From Microbulbifer hydrolyticus (GTDB taxonomy: Bacteria; Pseudomonadota; Gammaproteobacteria; Pseudomonadales; Cellvibrionaceae): a DNA stretch of 64,000 nucleotides. Location of the stretch: positions 2,307,501 to 2,371,500 of the forward strand of contig NZ_CP047491.1 of the NCBI RefSeq assembly GCF_009931115.1. The letters run 5' to 3'. The notes below the pieces were generated by a model. That model saw only the letters and a list, made by a program, of their open reading frames with translations, had not been told where the DNA came from and did no database searches. Position numbers and translations under genes: made by a program. The stretch's first letter is position 1, and every line of letters begins with the position of its first letter. This document shows, one piece after another, positions 1-7,900 of the stretch.

Positions 1-248
1 GAAATCTTACCCGGATAATTACTGGTCACTTCCGCACCGTTTAAAATAAACCAGACAATATCGCGGTCATCAATAGCACTTACCGAGTCATTTAATGACT
101 GAGCCAGTACATCTTCATCCGCAGACCGGATCAATATAACCCGATTCTTCCACTGCAAATCCTCTATCCCCTCTATTTCCGGAGCATCTTCGGAAACTAC
201 ATATAGTGGAAGCAGTATTAAAAGAACAAAGATCAGATACTTCATCAT
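1..248 (-). CDS. DUF4174-like exported protein, C-terminus cut by window edge
   Basis: The reading frame starts at tandem ATG codons (248 and 245) and stays open to the window edge, giving about 82 residues. The N-terminus (MMKYLIFVLLILLPLYVVSE) is a signal peptide or membrane anchor. It is followed by a segment with LQWKNRVILI and a later DDRDIVWFIL stretch. This layout, with WK-x-R before a hydrophobic strand and D-R-D before a second strand, resembles the DUF4174 family of small thioredoxin-like exported proteins. It is the leftmost visible cassette gene. The family call is from pattern recognition only and function is unknown. Confidence 0.6.
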   Translation of the reverse strand, partial: MMKYLIFVLLILLPLYVVSEDAPEIEGIEDLQWKNRVILIRSADEDVLAQSLNDSVSAIDDRDIVWFILNGAEVTSNYPGKI

Positions 249-579
249 TCACCACGCTAAAGCATCACCTTATGGATATTGAGGGTTTCAGCAACGACTT
301 AAGCCAGCACGCCTAGAGTTTCCAATAGTGAACCGGCTGTTGCGTTACAATAATCATTGTAACGATTGTAGTGGTTTCAGTGGTCTATTTGGCGCATCTA
401 TGTCGGCTGGAAGGAGGCTTGAGCAAAAGCGGGATAGGCTCTGGCGGCGACTACAACCGCTTGTTAATCCCCCTCGACACTACCTCACTCCATGGATTGG
501 CTTGCGAAGCGGCAGCAATCAGCATCAAATTAAAGTGGCCAGTGCCTTGTACATAACGTGTCTCGTTTCTAGATTACAG
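249..579. other. Stretch without a convincing gene inside the cassette array
   Basis: About 330 bp lie between the DUF4174-like cassette gene and the first clear attC site. Short plus-strand ORFs here (for example 328-585) run against the array direction, lack ribosome-binding sites and have unlikely composition. GTTAATC at 463-469, followed on the minus strand by CAAGCGGTTG, looks like the start of an attC, and a perfect 9-bp inverted repeat sits at 343-364. This suggests a decayed or ORF-less cassette. Confidence 0.5.
343..364. repeat. Perfect inverted repeat, 9-bp arms
   Basis: CGTTACAAT, a 4-nt loop AATC, then ATTGTAACG. Both arms carry the GTTAC/GTAAC cores typical of attC ends, so this may be the folded tip of a degenerate attC site or an unrelated hairpin. 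Confidence 0.6.
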
Positions 580-679
580 CATTAACGCCTTGCTAAGTTG
601 CGTGCGGAGCACGCGCGTAGCATGTCCCGCGGAGGCTACGCTTTTTGTGGCTGGAGTGTACCTGCGCAATTTGTTAGGT
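580..679 (-). repeat. attC site 1 (degenerate)
   Basis: On the minus strand it opens with ACCTAAC at the stop codon of the 674-1063 gene and closes with GTTAATG near 580. The closing core departs from GTTRRRY. The interior holds inverted segments around GCGTGCGGAGCACGC. Its ends are less complementary than those of the other sites, so recombination activity is doubtful. Confidence 0.55.
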
Positions 680-1063
680 GCTTTCACAGATATAGCCATT
701 ATTAGATTTTCCAGCTGGTACGGACTCAACACGAATATACTCACCACGATCATAATTAAATGTCACACAAACAGGGTCAATAATCATATGGTCAGGCAAC
801 CCTGTATAGTGGTAGAAATCAATACCGCTAATTATTTTACTGCTGAAATTGCCTGATAAAACACTAAGAACCTGATAGGAGACATTAAACACTCTATCCA
901 TGCAAACCTCTTGAAGCTTTGAATCTGGATCATTATCAATGTACTCATTGCAACTCTTTGAACTCAATGCAGCAGAAATTGGTTTCGCCACAATTACCAG
1001 TTCTTCTGATGCACTCACCGAATGAGCCAGCATGAAAAATATGAATGATGCCGCTAATTTCAT
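674..1063 (-). CDS. Cassette-encoded exported protein of unknown function (129 aa)
   Basis: The ATG at 1063 lies six bases after the GTTAGGT end of the upstream attC, the usual cassette layout. Residues 1-19 form a signal peptide with probable cleavage after SVSA-S, predicting a periplasmic protein. The mature part has three cysteines near residues 38, 54 and 99 (CNEY, VCMD, PVCVTF) plus one close to the end (YICEST), which could form disulfides. I recognise no family. The stop codon TAA is part of the downstream attC core ACCTAAC. With no promoter of its own it presumably depends on read-through or an external cassette promoter. Confidence 0.7.
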   Translation of the reverse strand: MKLAASFIFFMLAHSVSASEELVIVAKPISAALSSKSCNEYIDNDPDSKLQEVCMDRVFNVSYQVLSVLSGNFSSKIISGIDFYHYTGLPDHMIIDPVCVTFNYDRGEYIRVESVPAGKSNNGYICEST

Positions 1064-1068
1064 TTTTC

Positions 1069-1187
1069 ACCTAACGCCCAGCGCAGGCGCAGCTAGCGCG
1101 GAGCGCCTTTTGTGTTATTGTTTGAGCGCAGCGAGCAACACAAAAGGTGCGTAGCGTTGGCTGTCGCTCTGCCGCTGCTTGTTATGC
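1069..1187 (-). repeat. attC site 2
   Basis: About 119 bp on the minus strand, from GCATAAC just after the TAG stop of the 1187-1549 gene to GTTAGGT just before the ATG at 1063. The interior has long imperfect arms (CACAAAAGG and CCTTTTGTG plus GCG-rich flanks). It closely resembles attC site 7 at 4070-4189. Confidence 0.85.
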
Positions 1188-1549
1188 TAGCGGACTTCGA
1201 AAATGTATAGCTTCTTGGGCTTTCCTTCAATTGGAACCCAAACCTCTTTGACGCCTTTAAAGTCCAAGACCAGATCTGCTTCTTCTAAGATGTTTTGGCC
1301 TTGAACGAGACCATCCCAGTAAACCCCGCCACAAGTCCAATACATTGGTTCTTCTTTTTCAGGGATGTTTACCATTAACTCACCACTTTCTGGCCTGGTG
1401 ATATTTAACTCATGCTCTTTGAACGCGGCAGCAGAAATGAAATTTTGTCCATCAATAGTCATGATTTCAGGAAGCTCAATATCCCTCACTTCTTGAGACG
1501 CACAACCGCCAATTGCGATAAAAATTATTGCGAGAAATATACGATTCAT
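1187..1549 (-). CDS. Cassette-encoded lipoprotein of unknown function (120 aa)
   Basis: The N-terminus MNRIFLAIIFIAIGGCASQE is a lipoprotein signal with lipobox IGGC. The +2 residue is Ala, which predicts outer-membrane sorting. The mature domain of about 105 residues is acidic and has two further cysteine/tryptophan features (YWTCGGVYWDG). It resembles no family I know. The ATG at 1549 follows the GTTATGC end of attC site 3 by 15 bases, and the TAG stop abuts attC site 2. Function is unknown; the location call rests on the lipobox. Confidence 0.7.
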   Translation of the reverse strand: MNRIFLAIIFIAIGGCASQEVRDIELPEIMTIDGQNFISAAAFKEHELNITRPESGELMVNIPEKEEPMYWTCGGVYWDGLVQGQNILEEADLVLDFKGVKEVWVPIEGKPKKLYIFEVR

Positions 1550-1564
1550 TTTATTCCTACTTGA

Positions 1565-1681
1565 GCATAACGCCGCGCTCAGGGACGGCTTACTTTGGGC
1601 GTCTTTTGCACGAAAATAGGGGCGCAGCGACTGCGCAAAAGGTGCATAAAGTAAGACGTCCCCTGAAGCACCTTGTTACGT
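1565..1681 (-). repeat. attC site 3
   Basis: Minus strand: CGTAAC core overlapping the TAA stop of the 1676-2350 gene, through to GTTATGC at 1571-1565. The interior arms are complementary, with AAGTAAGACGTCCC against GGGACGGCTTACTT around a GCGCAAAAG/CTTTTGC inner stem. A well-formed attC-like hairpin of about 117 bp. Confidence 0.8.
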
Positions 1682-2350
1682 GGTTGTGGCACAGACTATG
1701 ACTCTCGCACATGATTCCGGGGCCGTTTGAGCAATGAAATGCCCACCTTCCACAGATTCGATTCTTAACTGGGGATAAATATTACCCAAAACTTTGACTG
1801 CATCAAATGCGACCAAGCGATCATTTGTTGGCCGGATATATACGGCTGGCGTTGATTGATGATGTTTTGGCTCATCAAGTTCTGCAATATTCAGTAACCG
1901 CTGCTTTAAAACGCTTGGCTCAACCTGCGCAATAGCCTGGCGAACTTGAGCCATTAGCGCCCTATTGCCACCGCCGTCAAAACATAGCGTTTTCATAAGC
2001 CAGTTTGGAAACAGACTGGGCTTAAGAACATACTTCGGTAGGACAGTAGCAAGTTTTGCAAGCCTTCCCGGACAAGAAACGAAGCTAGCTATAAAAACTA
2101 CCTTTGACACTCTACTACCAAGGATATTGCATAATTCATACGCAATCCTTCCGGAATATGATTCAGCAACTACTACAACACTTGATGTTTCAATTTTTTC
2201 TGCGATCTGCTCAGCCTGCTGACGGTAGCTCACACCCGGTATTTCATTGAGGCAAATAATTTCTCGATCCAATTCTTCAGGGATATTCAAAATTAGCTCA
2301 TTAAAGAGCGATCCCGTCCCATCCATTCCTGGTAGAAATACAATTTTCAA
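1676..2350 (-). CDS. Cassette-encoded alpha/beta-hydrolase-fold protein (224 aa)
   Basis: Starts LKIVFLPGMDGTGSLF from a TTG codon at 2350; no in-frame ATG or GTG lies between the upstream stop and this TTG. FLPGMDGTG is the strand and oxyanion-loop start of alpha/beta hydrolases. VVVAESYSGRIAYEL near residue 60 carries the nucleophile serine in the elbow. TNDRLVAFDA near residue 175 suits the catalytic Asp and EGGHFIAQ near residue 202 the catalytic His. The full triad implies an active esterase or lipase-like enzyme with unknown substrate. It is the only cassette product here with a clear enzymatic fold. Flanked on both sides by attC sites. Confidence 0.8.
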   Translation of the reverse strand: MKIVFLPGMDGTGSLFNELILNIPEELDREIICLNEIPGVSYRQQAEQIAEKIETSSVVVVAESYSGRIAYELCNILGSRVSKVVFIASFVSCPGRLAKLATVLPKYVLKPSLFPNWLMKTLCFDGGGNRALMAQVRQAIAQVEPSVLKQRLLNIAELDEPKHHQSTPAVYIRPTNDRLVAFDAVKVLGNIYPQLRIESVEGGHFIAQTAPESCARVIVCATTT

Positions 2351-2365
2351 TGTTTAGCTACCATC

Positions 2366-2500
2366 ACGTAACGCCGCCGACAGGGGCCGCTTACCTTGTG
2401 CGCGATAAAGGGAGCAAAACGACCTGCGCAAAACGTGCGAAAGGTAAGCTGTCCCACGGAGGGCTGAAGGCCCGGAGTAAATTGCCCGGCGTTGTTATAC
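2366..2500 (-). repeat. attC site 4
   Basis: About 135 bp, the longest of the set. On the minus strand it begins GTATAAC at the TAA stop of the 2495-2767 gene and ends GTTACGT 16 bases before the TTG start of the hydrolase cassette. The interior has complementary arms (GGACAGCTTACC against GGTAAGCGGCCCC) plus an extra inner hairpin GGGCTGAAGGCCC. Confidence 0.8.
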
Positions 2501-2767
2501 ATTAGTAACGGAGCTTTCTCCATGTGCAGCCGATTGTAGGGTTGAACTATTTCTGGTTAAGGCGACGATCACAACCAGTAAAATTATTGAGAGCCCAGCC
2601 CCGAGGCAAAAGTAGTCATACATTCCGTAACCACTCAGATCAAAGCGAGCAGTACTTCCCGCGGCAAACGCATCGGCAGTCTTGCCCCATATATAGCCTT
2701 GGATCATAACTGGAGTGACGGACAGGATGCATCCTACGTACAGCAAATGTTTAAAAATAGTATTCAA
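2495..2767 (-). CDS. Cassette-encoded small membrane protein with two helices (90 aa)
   Basis: Starts at TTG 2767 (LNTIFKHLLYVG), the first start codon after an in-frame TAG. A hydrophobic stretch at residues 8-28 and a second at about 55-70 (LGAGLSIILLVVIVAL) predict an inner-membrane hairpin protein with a short linker containing SGYGMYDYF. Family unknown. The TAA stop forms part of the downstream attC. A later start at the internal ATG (MIQGYIWG) is possible but would lose the first helix. Confidence 0.6.
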   Translation of the reverse strand: MNTIFKHLLYVGCILSVTPVMIQGYIWGKTADAFAAGSTARFDLSGYGMYDYFCLGAGLSIILLVVIVALTRNSSTLQSAAHGESSVTNV

Positions 2768-2802
2768 TTTCTAGTCCTTTTGAACTTCAATCTTAGATCG
2801 GT

Positions 2803-2898
2803 GTATAACAGCGGCAGACAAAGCTGGCGCTTGTTGTTCCGGCTTTATGGCAATAACGAGTGACAGGTTTGGCTGTCCGCTGCTTGCCCTTGTTAAAT
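2803..2898 (-). repeat. attC site 5
   Basis: About 96 bp, from ATTTAAC near 2898 to GTTATAC at 2809-2803. The interior shows paired GCGGACAGCC and GCTTTGTCTGCCGC segments. It lies between the small membrane-protein cassette and the 163-aa cassette, about 10 bases beyond the stop of the latter. Confidence 0.75.
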
Positions 2899-2907
2899 TT
2901 TGGATAC

Positions 2908-3399
2908 TTATAAAACATGCAGCCCACGTTTATTAACCAATGCTTCTAGTGGTTTAGGAATCGTATCACTAATATGCCAGAAATAAGCTGTGTCATCATA
3001 GCCCTGCCCGTACACCACTTTGTACTCTGGAATTATTACCCAAAAGAATGGCCATGTATCAGGATTAATACAATCAAGAGCCGATTCTTTGGATGTGAAC
3101 CTTTTCAATTGTATTCGCTCTTTTCTCATCCCCTTTAATGTGAATTTATAACATTCTGTTGACTCAACCAAAAAATAATTAAATCGCTTGAATGCATCAT
3201 CCCTGCGATGTTGCTCTTCCGAGGGAACGTTTACAAGAAGCTTAATTGCTTCCTCTTCACTCAACCAATGATCGAATATTGATACTGAAGTCTGATTGTA
3301 GCTATAAGGCTCTATATCGCAGATAACATTAAGCACTCCTGGAAAAACTTCCAAGATCTCTGCTTGCTCATTTTTAGAAAGATTCTTCAATTTACGCAT
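2908..3399 (-). CDS. Cassette-encoded cytosolic protein of unknown function (163 aa)
   Basis: ATG start at 3399, eight bases after attC site 6. There is no signal peptide or membrane segment. The N-terminus is Lys-rich (MRKLKNLSKNEQAEIL), followed by a mixed alpha/beta-type sequence with aromatic stretches (INPDTWPFFWVIIPEYKVVYGQGYDD). The pattern is that of a small immunity-like or phage-like soluble protein, but I cannot name a family and that resemblance is only impressionistic. Codon use is AT-rich like the neighbouring cassettes. Confidence 0.65.
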   Translation of the reverse strand: MRKLKNLSKNEQAEILEVFPGVLNVICDIEPYSYNQTSVSIFDHWLSEEEAIKLLVNVPSEEQHRRDDAFKRFNYFLVESTECYKFTLKGMRKERIQLKRFTSKESALDCINPDTWPFFWVIIPEYKVVYGQGYDDTAYFWHISDTIPKPLEALVNKRGLHVL

Positions 3400-3406
3400 G
3401 GTTTAA

Positions 3407-3499
3407 ATTTAACGCCCGGATTTGGGGCGGACTTGGAGCCGCGAAGCGGCGGAAAGGCCGCCCCAGCCCCGCAGGGGCGATAACAGCCGCTTGTTAGGC
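3407..3499 (-). repeat. attC site 6
   Basis: About 93 bp, from GCCTAAC (abutting the stop of the 3501-4061 gene) to GTTAAAT just before the ATG at 3399. The interior is GC-rich and strongly self-complementary (GGCGGCC and GGCCGCC, GGGGCGGACTTGGAGCC). It has the best canonical first core of the array. Confidence 0.85.
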
Positions 3500-3500
3500 T

Positions 3501-4061
3501 TTAGTACAGCTCTCCAAGAGACACGTATCTTGATGCACGGCTAAACAAGGCGTAGCCAAGTTTGTACTCAGGCCCAGAGCTAGGGCTCCATACACTATGG
3601 AAATAGTACTCACCTTCCCAAGTAACTTCGATCTCCCAAATGGCTCCGTCTAGCCCCGCGTCCGATTCTTCCTTCTTAGAGGTTAGATACTCAGTTTTAA
3701 TTAGAGTTCGTATCTGACTTAAATATTCCCTGTCCACATTTACGATTTTTGACATACCTATCTCGTTCGCTTGAGACATACATCTTGATAAAGACTCTAT
3801 CTGCATATTTCCATCATCAATGGATAAGGTGATCTGAACTGTGGGATCAAATGATCGTGAGAGCGAAAAGCGTACTAAGTTCTTATCTTTTTGTTTGTAT
3901 ATACTATTTGAACGAAAAAGTTTCGCTCTATTGGCGATAGATTCGTTATTTTCAGGCTTACGAGCAAACCCATTGCTTTGCTTACCAAGATCTTGTGAAT
4001 ATATGCCAATCAAAGCTAGCGAAATAAGAACTGCACCAATAGAAAAAATATTTTGATTCAC
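3501..4061 (-). CDS. Cassette-encoded membrane-anchored protein (186 aa)
   Basis: Start GTG at 4061, nine bases after the end of attC site 7; no ATG lies upstream in frame. Residues 5-22 (IFSIGAVLISLALIGIYS) are a single N-terminal membrane helix or uncleaved signal. The remaining 160 residues would be periplasmic and include a beta-rich second half with several Trp and Tyr (AIWEIEVTWEGEYYFHSVW). The family is not recognised. The TAA stop lies two bases from attC site 6. Confidence 0.65.
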   Translation of the reverse strand: MNQNIFSIGAVLISLALIGIYSQDLGKQSNGFARKPENNESIANRAKLFRSNSIYKQKDKNLVRFSLSRSFDPTVQITLSIDDGNMQIESLSRCMSQANEIGMSKIVNVDREYLSQIRTLIKTEYLTSKKEESDAGLDGAIWEIEVTWEGEYYFHSVWSPSSGPEYKLGYALFSRASRYVSLGELY

Positions 4062-4069
4062 GCTTCAAA

Positions 4070-4189
4070 ACCTGACGCCCAGCGCAGGCGCAGCCAACGC
4101 GGAGCGCCTTTTGTGTTACTGTTTGAGCGACAGCGAGCAACACAAAAGGCGCGTAGTGTTGGCTATCGCTCTGCCGCTGATTGTTAGGT
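4070..4189 (-). repeat. attC site 7
   Basis: About 120 bp, from ACCTAAC to GTCAGGT (one base off GTTAGGT). The interior is nearly identical to attC site 2, sharing the GCGCAGGCGCAGC, CGGAGCGCCTTTTGTGTTA and AACACAAAAGG blocks. It separates the first (rightmost) cassette from the second. Confidence 0.85.
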
Positions 4190-4192
4190 GGC

Positions 4193-4585
4193 TTACTGGG
4201 CACTAAGCTTTCTCTCCAGCGCCATATTATATTCTTTGGCGTAACTGTTAAATTCGTGAGACAGCTTGCCATGCTCCTTACTCTCCAATGCATCTGAGGT
4301 GCCCATGATATATCTAGAACCATATTTGCAGAGCAACTCCTTGTTGGATAGACCTGGATAGCCGATTCCGAATCCGCCAATTGCTATGAAGCGATAATCT
4401 TTATGCTTGATCCTCGCTTCTACATCTTTTCTGGGTGAATTTAAATTAATTGGCAATAGGTACGTCTTTAACAGTGCTAACTGAGTTGTCTCTGGAACTG
4501 TATCAGGATTCATCCAGCATGGAATCTCATTGGAATAAGCGGATGAACTTAATAAAAAGAAAAAAATTATACTCAACAGTCTCAT
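4193..4585 (-). CDS. Cassette-encoded exported protein of unknown function, first cassette of the array
   Basis: I place the start at ATG 4585, giving MRLLSIIFFFLLSSSAYS, a clean signal peptide with probable cleavage after AYS. An in-frame GTG four codons upstream overlaps the recombination core GTTAGGTG and would only add residues before the signal. The mature region of about 112 residues contains paired cysteines (PCWMNP, LLCKYG) and a glycine-rich IAIGGFGIGYPG. I recognise no family. It is the cassette nearest to where attI should be, so it would be the best expressed if a cassette promoter exists to its right. Confidence 0.65.
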   Translation of the reverse strand: MRLLSIIFFFLLSSSAYSNEIPCWMNPDTVPETTQLALLKTYLLPINLNSPRKDVEARIKHKDYRFIAIGGFGIGYPGLSNKELLCKYGSRYIMGTSDALESKEHGKLSHEFNSYAKEYNMALERKLSAQ

Positions 4586-4595
4586 GCTGATTTTC

Positions 4596-4961
4596 ACCTA
4601 ACAGTTTATTCAAAGGCCAGTGGCTTTATAATTCCCTGGCTACTATTTATCTAGCTGCAGTCGCAGTCTTTACAGTTTTAACTTTGAAATCAACGACTTC
4701 CATCGGATAGGGCGCACCGCGTATTGGAATAAAAAGACTTGGCGTAGTTTTTAGGGCAACAACTCTGGCTATTAAGCATATTACGAACCCCTTACAAATC
4801 AATAAGTTACGAGCGAGCCTCCATAAATAGGAGACTCGGCGAATATATTTCGGGAGTATACGATCACGGGCCCTGCCCCCGAGCCCGTTACTCCGCCGCT
4901 TCTATTATCCCGGTAAGGTGTCTCGCGCCGTGTCACACGAGCGCCATTCCTGAAGTGACCG
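4596..4961. other. Boundary between cassette array and chromosomal efflux operon
   Basis: The last recombination-type core, GTTAGGT on the minus strand, is at 4602-4596. To its right, 360 bp hold no integrase, no clear attI and no convincing gene. On the minus strand one frame stays open from about 4890 to a TAA at 4649-4647, but its only ATG is 18 codons before the end, so it may be a gene remnant or chance. Another frame (4981-4799) starts at a TTG inside the end of the RND gene. A 17-bp sequence at about 4796-4812 recurs near 31146. Confidence 0.45.
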
Positions 4962-7900
4962 CTAGGCCCTGGCCCGCCCAACTCCCCTCCCCCTCAACAT
5001 CCCAAACAACACCGGAATATCCCGCGAAAACATCAGATAAAGACAAGGCACCAGCAACAGTGAAATGGTGGTTGCGGCCAGAATGCCATAACCAAGGGAG
5101 ATGGCCATCGGGATCATAAACTTCGCCTGTACCGAAGTTTCAAAAATCATCGGCATCAGACCGCAGAAGGTGGTGACCGTGGTGAGGATGATCGGGCGGA
5201 AGCGGCGGACGGCTGCCGCTTTGATGGCATCGGTGATGGGCATACCGTCGGCGCGCAGGCGGTTGCCGTATTCGATCATCACCAGGGTATCGTTGATCAC
5301 CACCCCTGCCAGCGCCACCATGCCCAACAGGCTGACCATACTGAGCCCGTAGCCCATGACCAGATGCCCGAGAATGGCACCGATCACGCCGAAAGGAATG
5401 GCCACCATGACCGTCAGTGGCTGGATATAGCTTTTCAGGGGAATCGCCAGCAGAAAGTACAGCACCGCCAGGGTCAGGCTGAAGGTCAGGCCCAGAGAAG
5501 AGAGCCCCTCTCGCTCGTCGGCCTGACGGCCCTCGTAGGAAAGCGACAGTCCCGGGTACTGCGCACGCAGCTGTGGCATTACCGACTGGTCCAGCTCGTT
5601 GATCACCAGTGCGGCCTGGTCGGCGGGTTCGACATTGGCGGTAACGGTCATGACCCGCCGGCCTTCGCGACGGTTGATGCTGGCGTAGGCACGCCCCTGG
5701 TCGATTTCCACCAGGTCTGGCAGTGGCAACCATAGCCCGTTGCCGGCACGGATCATGATGTTGTTCACATCGTCGAGGGTAACGCGCTCCTCCTCGGGCA
5801 GGCGCACCATTACCTTGATCTGGTCGCGCCCGCGCTGCTGGCGGAAGGCTTCCGCGCCGTAGAGGGAGGCGCGCAACTGGCGGCCGATATCTTCCGCAGA
5901 CAAGCCGAGACTTGTTGCGGTATCTGTCAGGGTCAGGTCCAGCTGTCGCTTGCCCTGGGAGACACCGGCATCGATATCACCCACCGCCGGGAATCCCTGC
6001 AGGGCTTCAGACAACTGGACCGCCGCCTGCTCAAGCAGGTCGGTATCCGTATGGCGTAATTCAACGGTCAGGGCCGGGCCCGCGCCGGGGCCGCCGCGGT
6101 CGCTGGCAAAACTTGAGCTGAGTGCGCCGGGTACCGGACCAACTTGGCGGCGCCAGCGCCGCACGAATTCACCGGTCGATACCTCGCGCTGGTCCCCGGG
6201 AGTGAGATAGACATCCACCTGCACGGAGTCGTTCCTGATCAGGCCCCGCATGCCGATAAAGAAGCCCTCGCGACCGGCTTCTTCAAGAATCTTGTCGGCC
6301 GCGCCCATGATCTGTTTGCGCGCACGTTCCAGTTGGGCTTCCGCCGTGCCCGGGGGGAATGTCACCTGGACCCGACCGGAATCACGCTCGACCTTGGGCA
6401 TCAGGGTAAAGCCCATGCGCCCGCTGGCCGCATACCCACTCATCACGATGAGGACGGCAACGGAAATGGCAATGGTGGTGTAGCGGTGGCGCACACACAG
6501 ATCCAGCAGCGGCTTGAAGCGGTGTTCCACAAATCGGTCGAGAGTGCGCGCAAGCATTTTCTGGCGCGCGGCCAGGCGACGCGCCGGACGGCTTTTATAG
6601 CCCCGCTTGGAGTGCGCCAGGTGCGCGGGCAGAATAAACAGGGCTTCCACCCAGGAGATGATAAATACAGCTCCCACCACAAGCGGAATCACACCGAAGA
6701 TCTTGCCCATAAACCCGGGCAGCTCCCTGAGTGGCAGGAAGGCGACAATGTTGGTGAGGATCGCAAAAGTCAGCGGTACTGCCACCTGCTTGGCACCGGC
6801 CACCGCGGCATCGAAGTTGCTGTAGCCCCGCTGCCGCCACTCGTGGATATTTTCCCCGGCGATGATCGCATCGTCCACCACGATGCCAAGGGCGATGATG
6901 AACGCAAACATGCTCACCATATTGATGGAGACATCCATCGCCGGCAGAAACAGCAACGCACCGAGAAAGCTGATGGGGATACCGAGGGTCACCCAGAACG
7001 CGAGACGCAGTTCGAGAAAGGCACCGAGCACCACAAACACCAGCAGCAGGCCGATGAACCCATTCTTCAGCAGCAGCGACAGGCGCTCGGTGAAGATCTC
7101 CGAATCGTCATCACGCACGCTGATATGAATACCCGGCGGTAATGCCGGGCGCAGCTCTGCCAGTACCTGATGGGTAGCTTCGCTCACGCTCATGGGCGTC
7201 TGGTCGCCGATGCGGAACACATCGATCCCCGCCGCCGCTTCCCCGTTGAACACCATATTACGCGGCTCGTCCACCAGGGCATCGCGGATACGGGCAATAT
7301 CCTTCAACCGCACAGTGCCGCCGTTTTCAGTACGGGCGATGGCGATTTCGCCAAACTGCCGCGCCCAGTCCTTGCGCTCGGTGACCCGCACCAGGATTTC
7401 CCCGGCTTCGGATTTCACCCCGCCGGCGGGCACATCCACCGCGTCGTTGCGCACCAGCTGCGCGATATCCGGTAGCGAAAGGTTATAGCGCCGCAGGTCG
7501 TCGCGATGGATTTCAATGGCGACCTCGTAATCTTTTATCCCATAGGCTTCCAGCTGGGTGATGTCCGGATGTGCTTCCAGTTTGTCGTATACCTGCATGA
7601 CGAACTCGCGCAGGGTGCGCTCGTCCACATTCCCGTGCACCACCAGATCCAGCACATCCCGCTTGCGCTCGGCCAGACTGACCTGTGGCCGCTCAATGTC
7701 TGACGGGAAGGTACTAACGCGATCGATCGCTGCCTGCACATCCTGGAAAACCTTGTTCCCGTTTGCGTCTTCATCCAGCTCCAGGGTAAGGCTCGCACTG
7801 CCCTCCCCGGCACTGCCGCGCAACTCCTTGATCCCTTCAAGGCCGGTGATCGCCTGCTCGGCCGGCACCAGCACACCCCGCTCCACTTCTTCCGGGCTGG

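Larger units (their letters stand above)
1..4602 (-). mobile_element. Integron gene-cassette array without a visible integrase (CALIN-like)
   Basis: At least seven minus-strand ORFs are separated by structured sites of about 90-135 bp. Each site is bounded by RYYYAAC-like and GTTRRRY-like ends, and the ends overlap or closely approach the stop codon of one ORF and the start of the next, as in integron cassettes. The ORFs are AT-rich compared with the GC-rich genes from 4962 onward. All point the same way, so attI and a cassette promoter would be expected to the right, near 4600-4960, but an RND operon lies there and no tyrosine recombinase is seen. The array may be an integrase-less attC cluster, or may continue to the left of the window. 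Cassette identity is seen in the sequence; mobility is inferred. Confidence 0.85.

Noticed and set aside
328-856. Plus-strand ORFs at 328-585 and 590-856
   Set aside because: They run against the cassette direction, overlap attC site 1, lack ribosome-binding sites and have no signal, family or coding character.
1-4602. Reading the array as a prophage or genomic island of toxin-antitoxin genes
   Set aside because: No phage structural genes, integrase or paired toxin-antitoxin ORFs are seen. The regular attC sites explain the layout better.
4647-4981. Small minus-strand ORFs between the cassette array and the RND gene (4981-4799, and an open frame ending at 4647)
   Set aside because: One starts at TTG inside the RND gene; the other has only a late ATG. 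Neither has a ribosome site or a recognisable sequence. A remnant of a former gene remains possible.
6144-7142. Long plus-strand ORF (332 aa) opposite the RND pump
   Set aside because: It is the complement of the pump gene. High GC keeps antisense frames open; the sequence is His/Gln/Arg-rich without domain.
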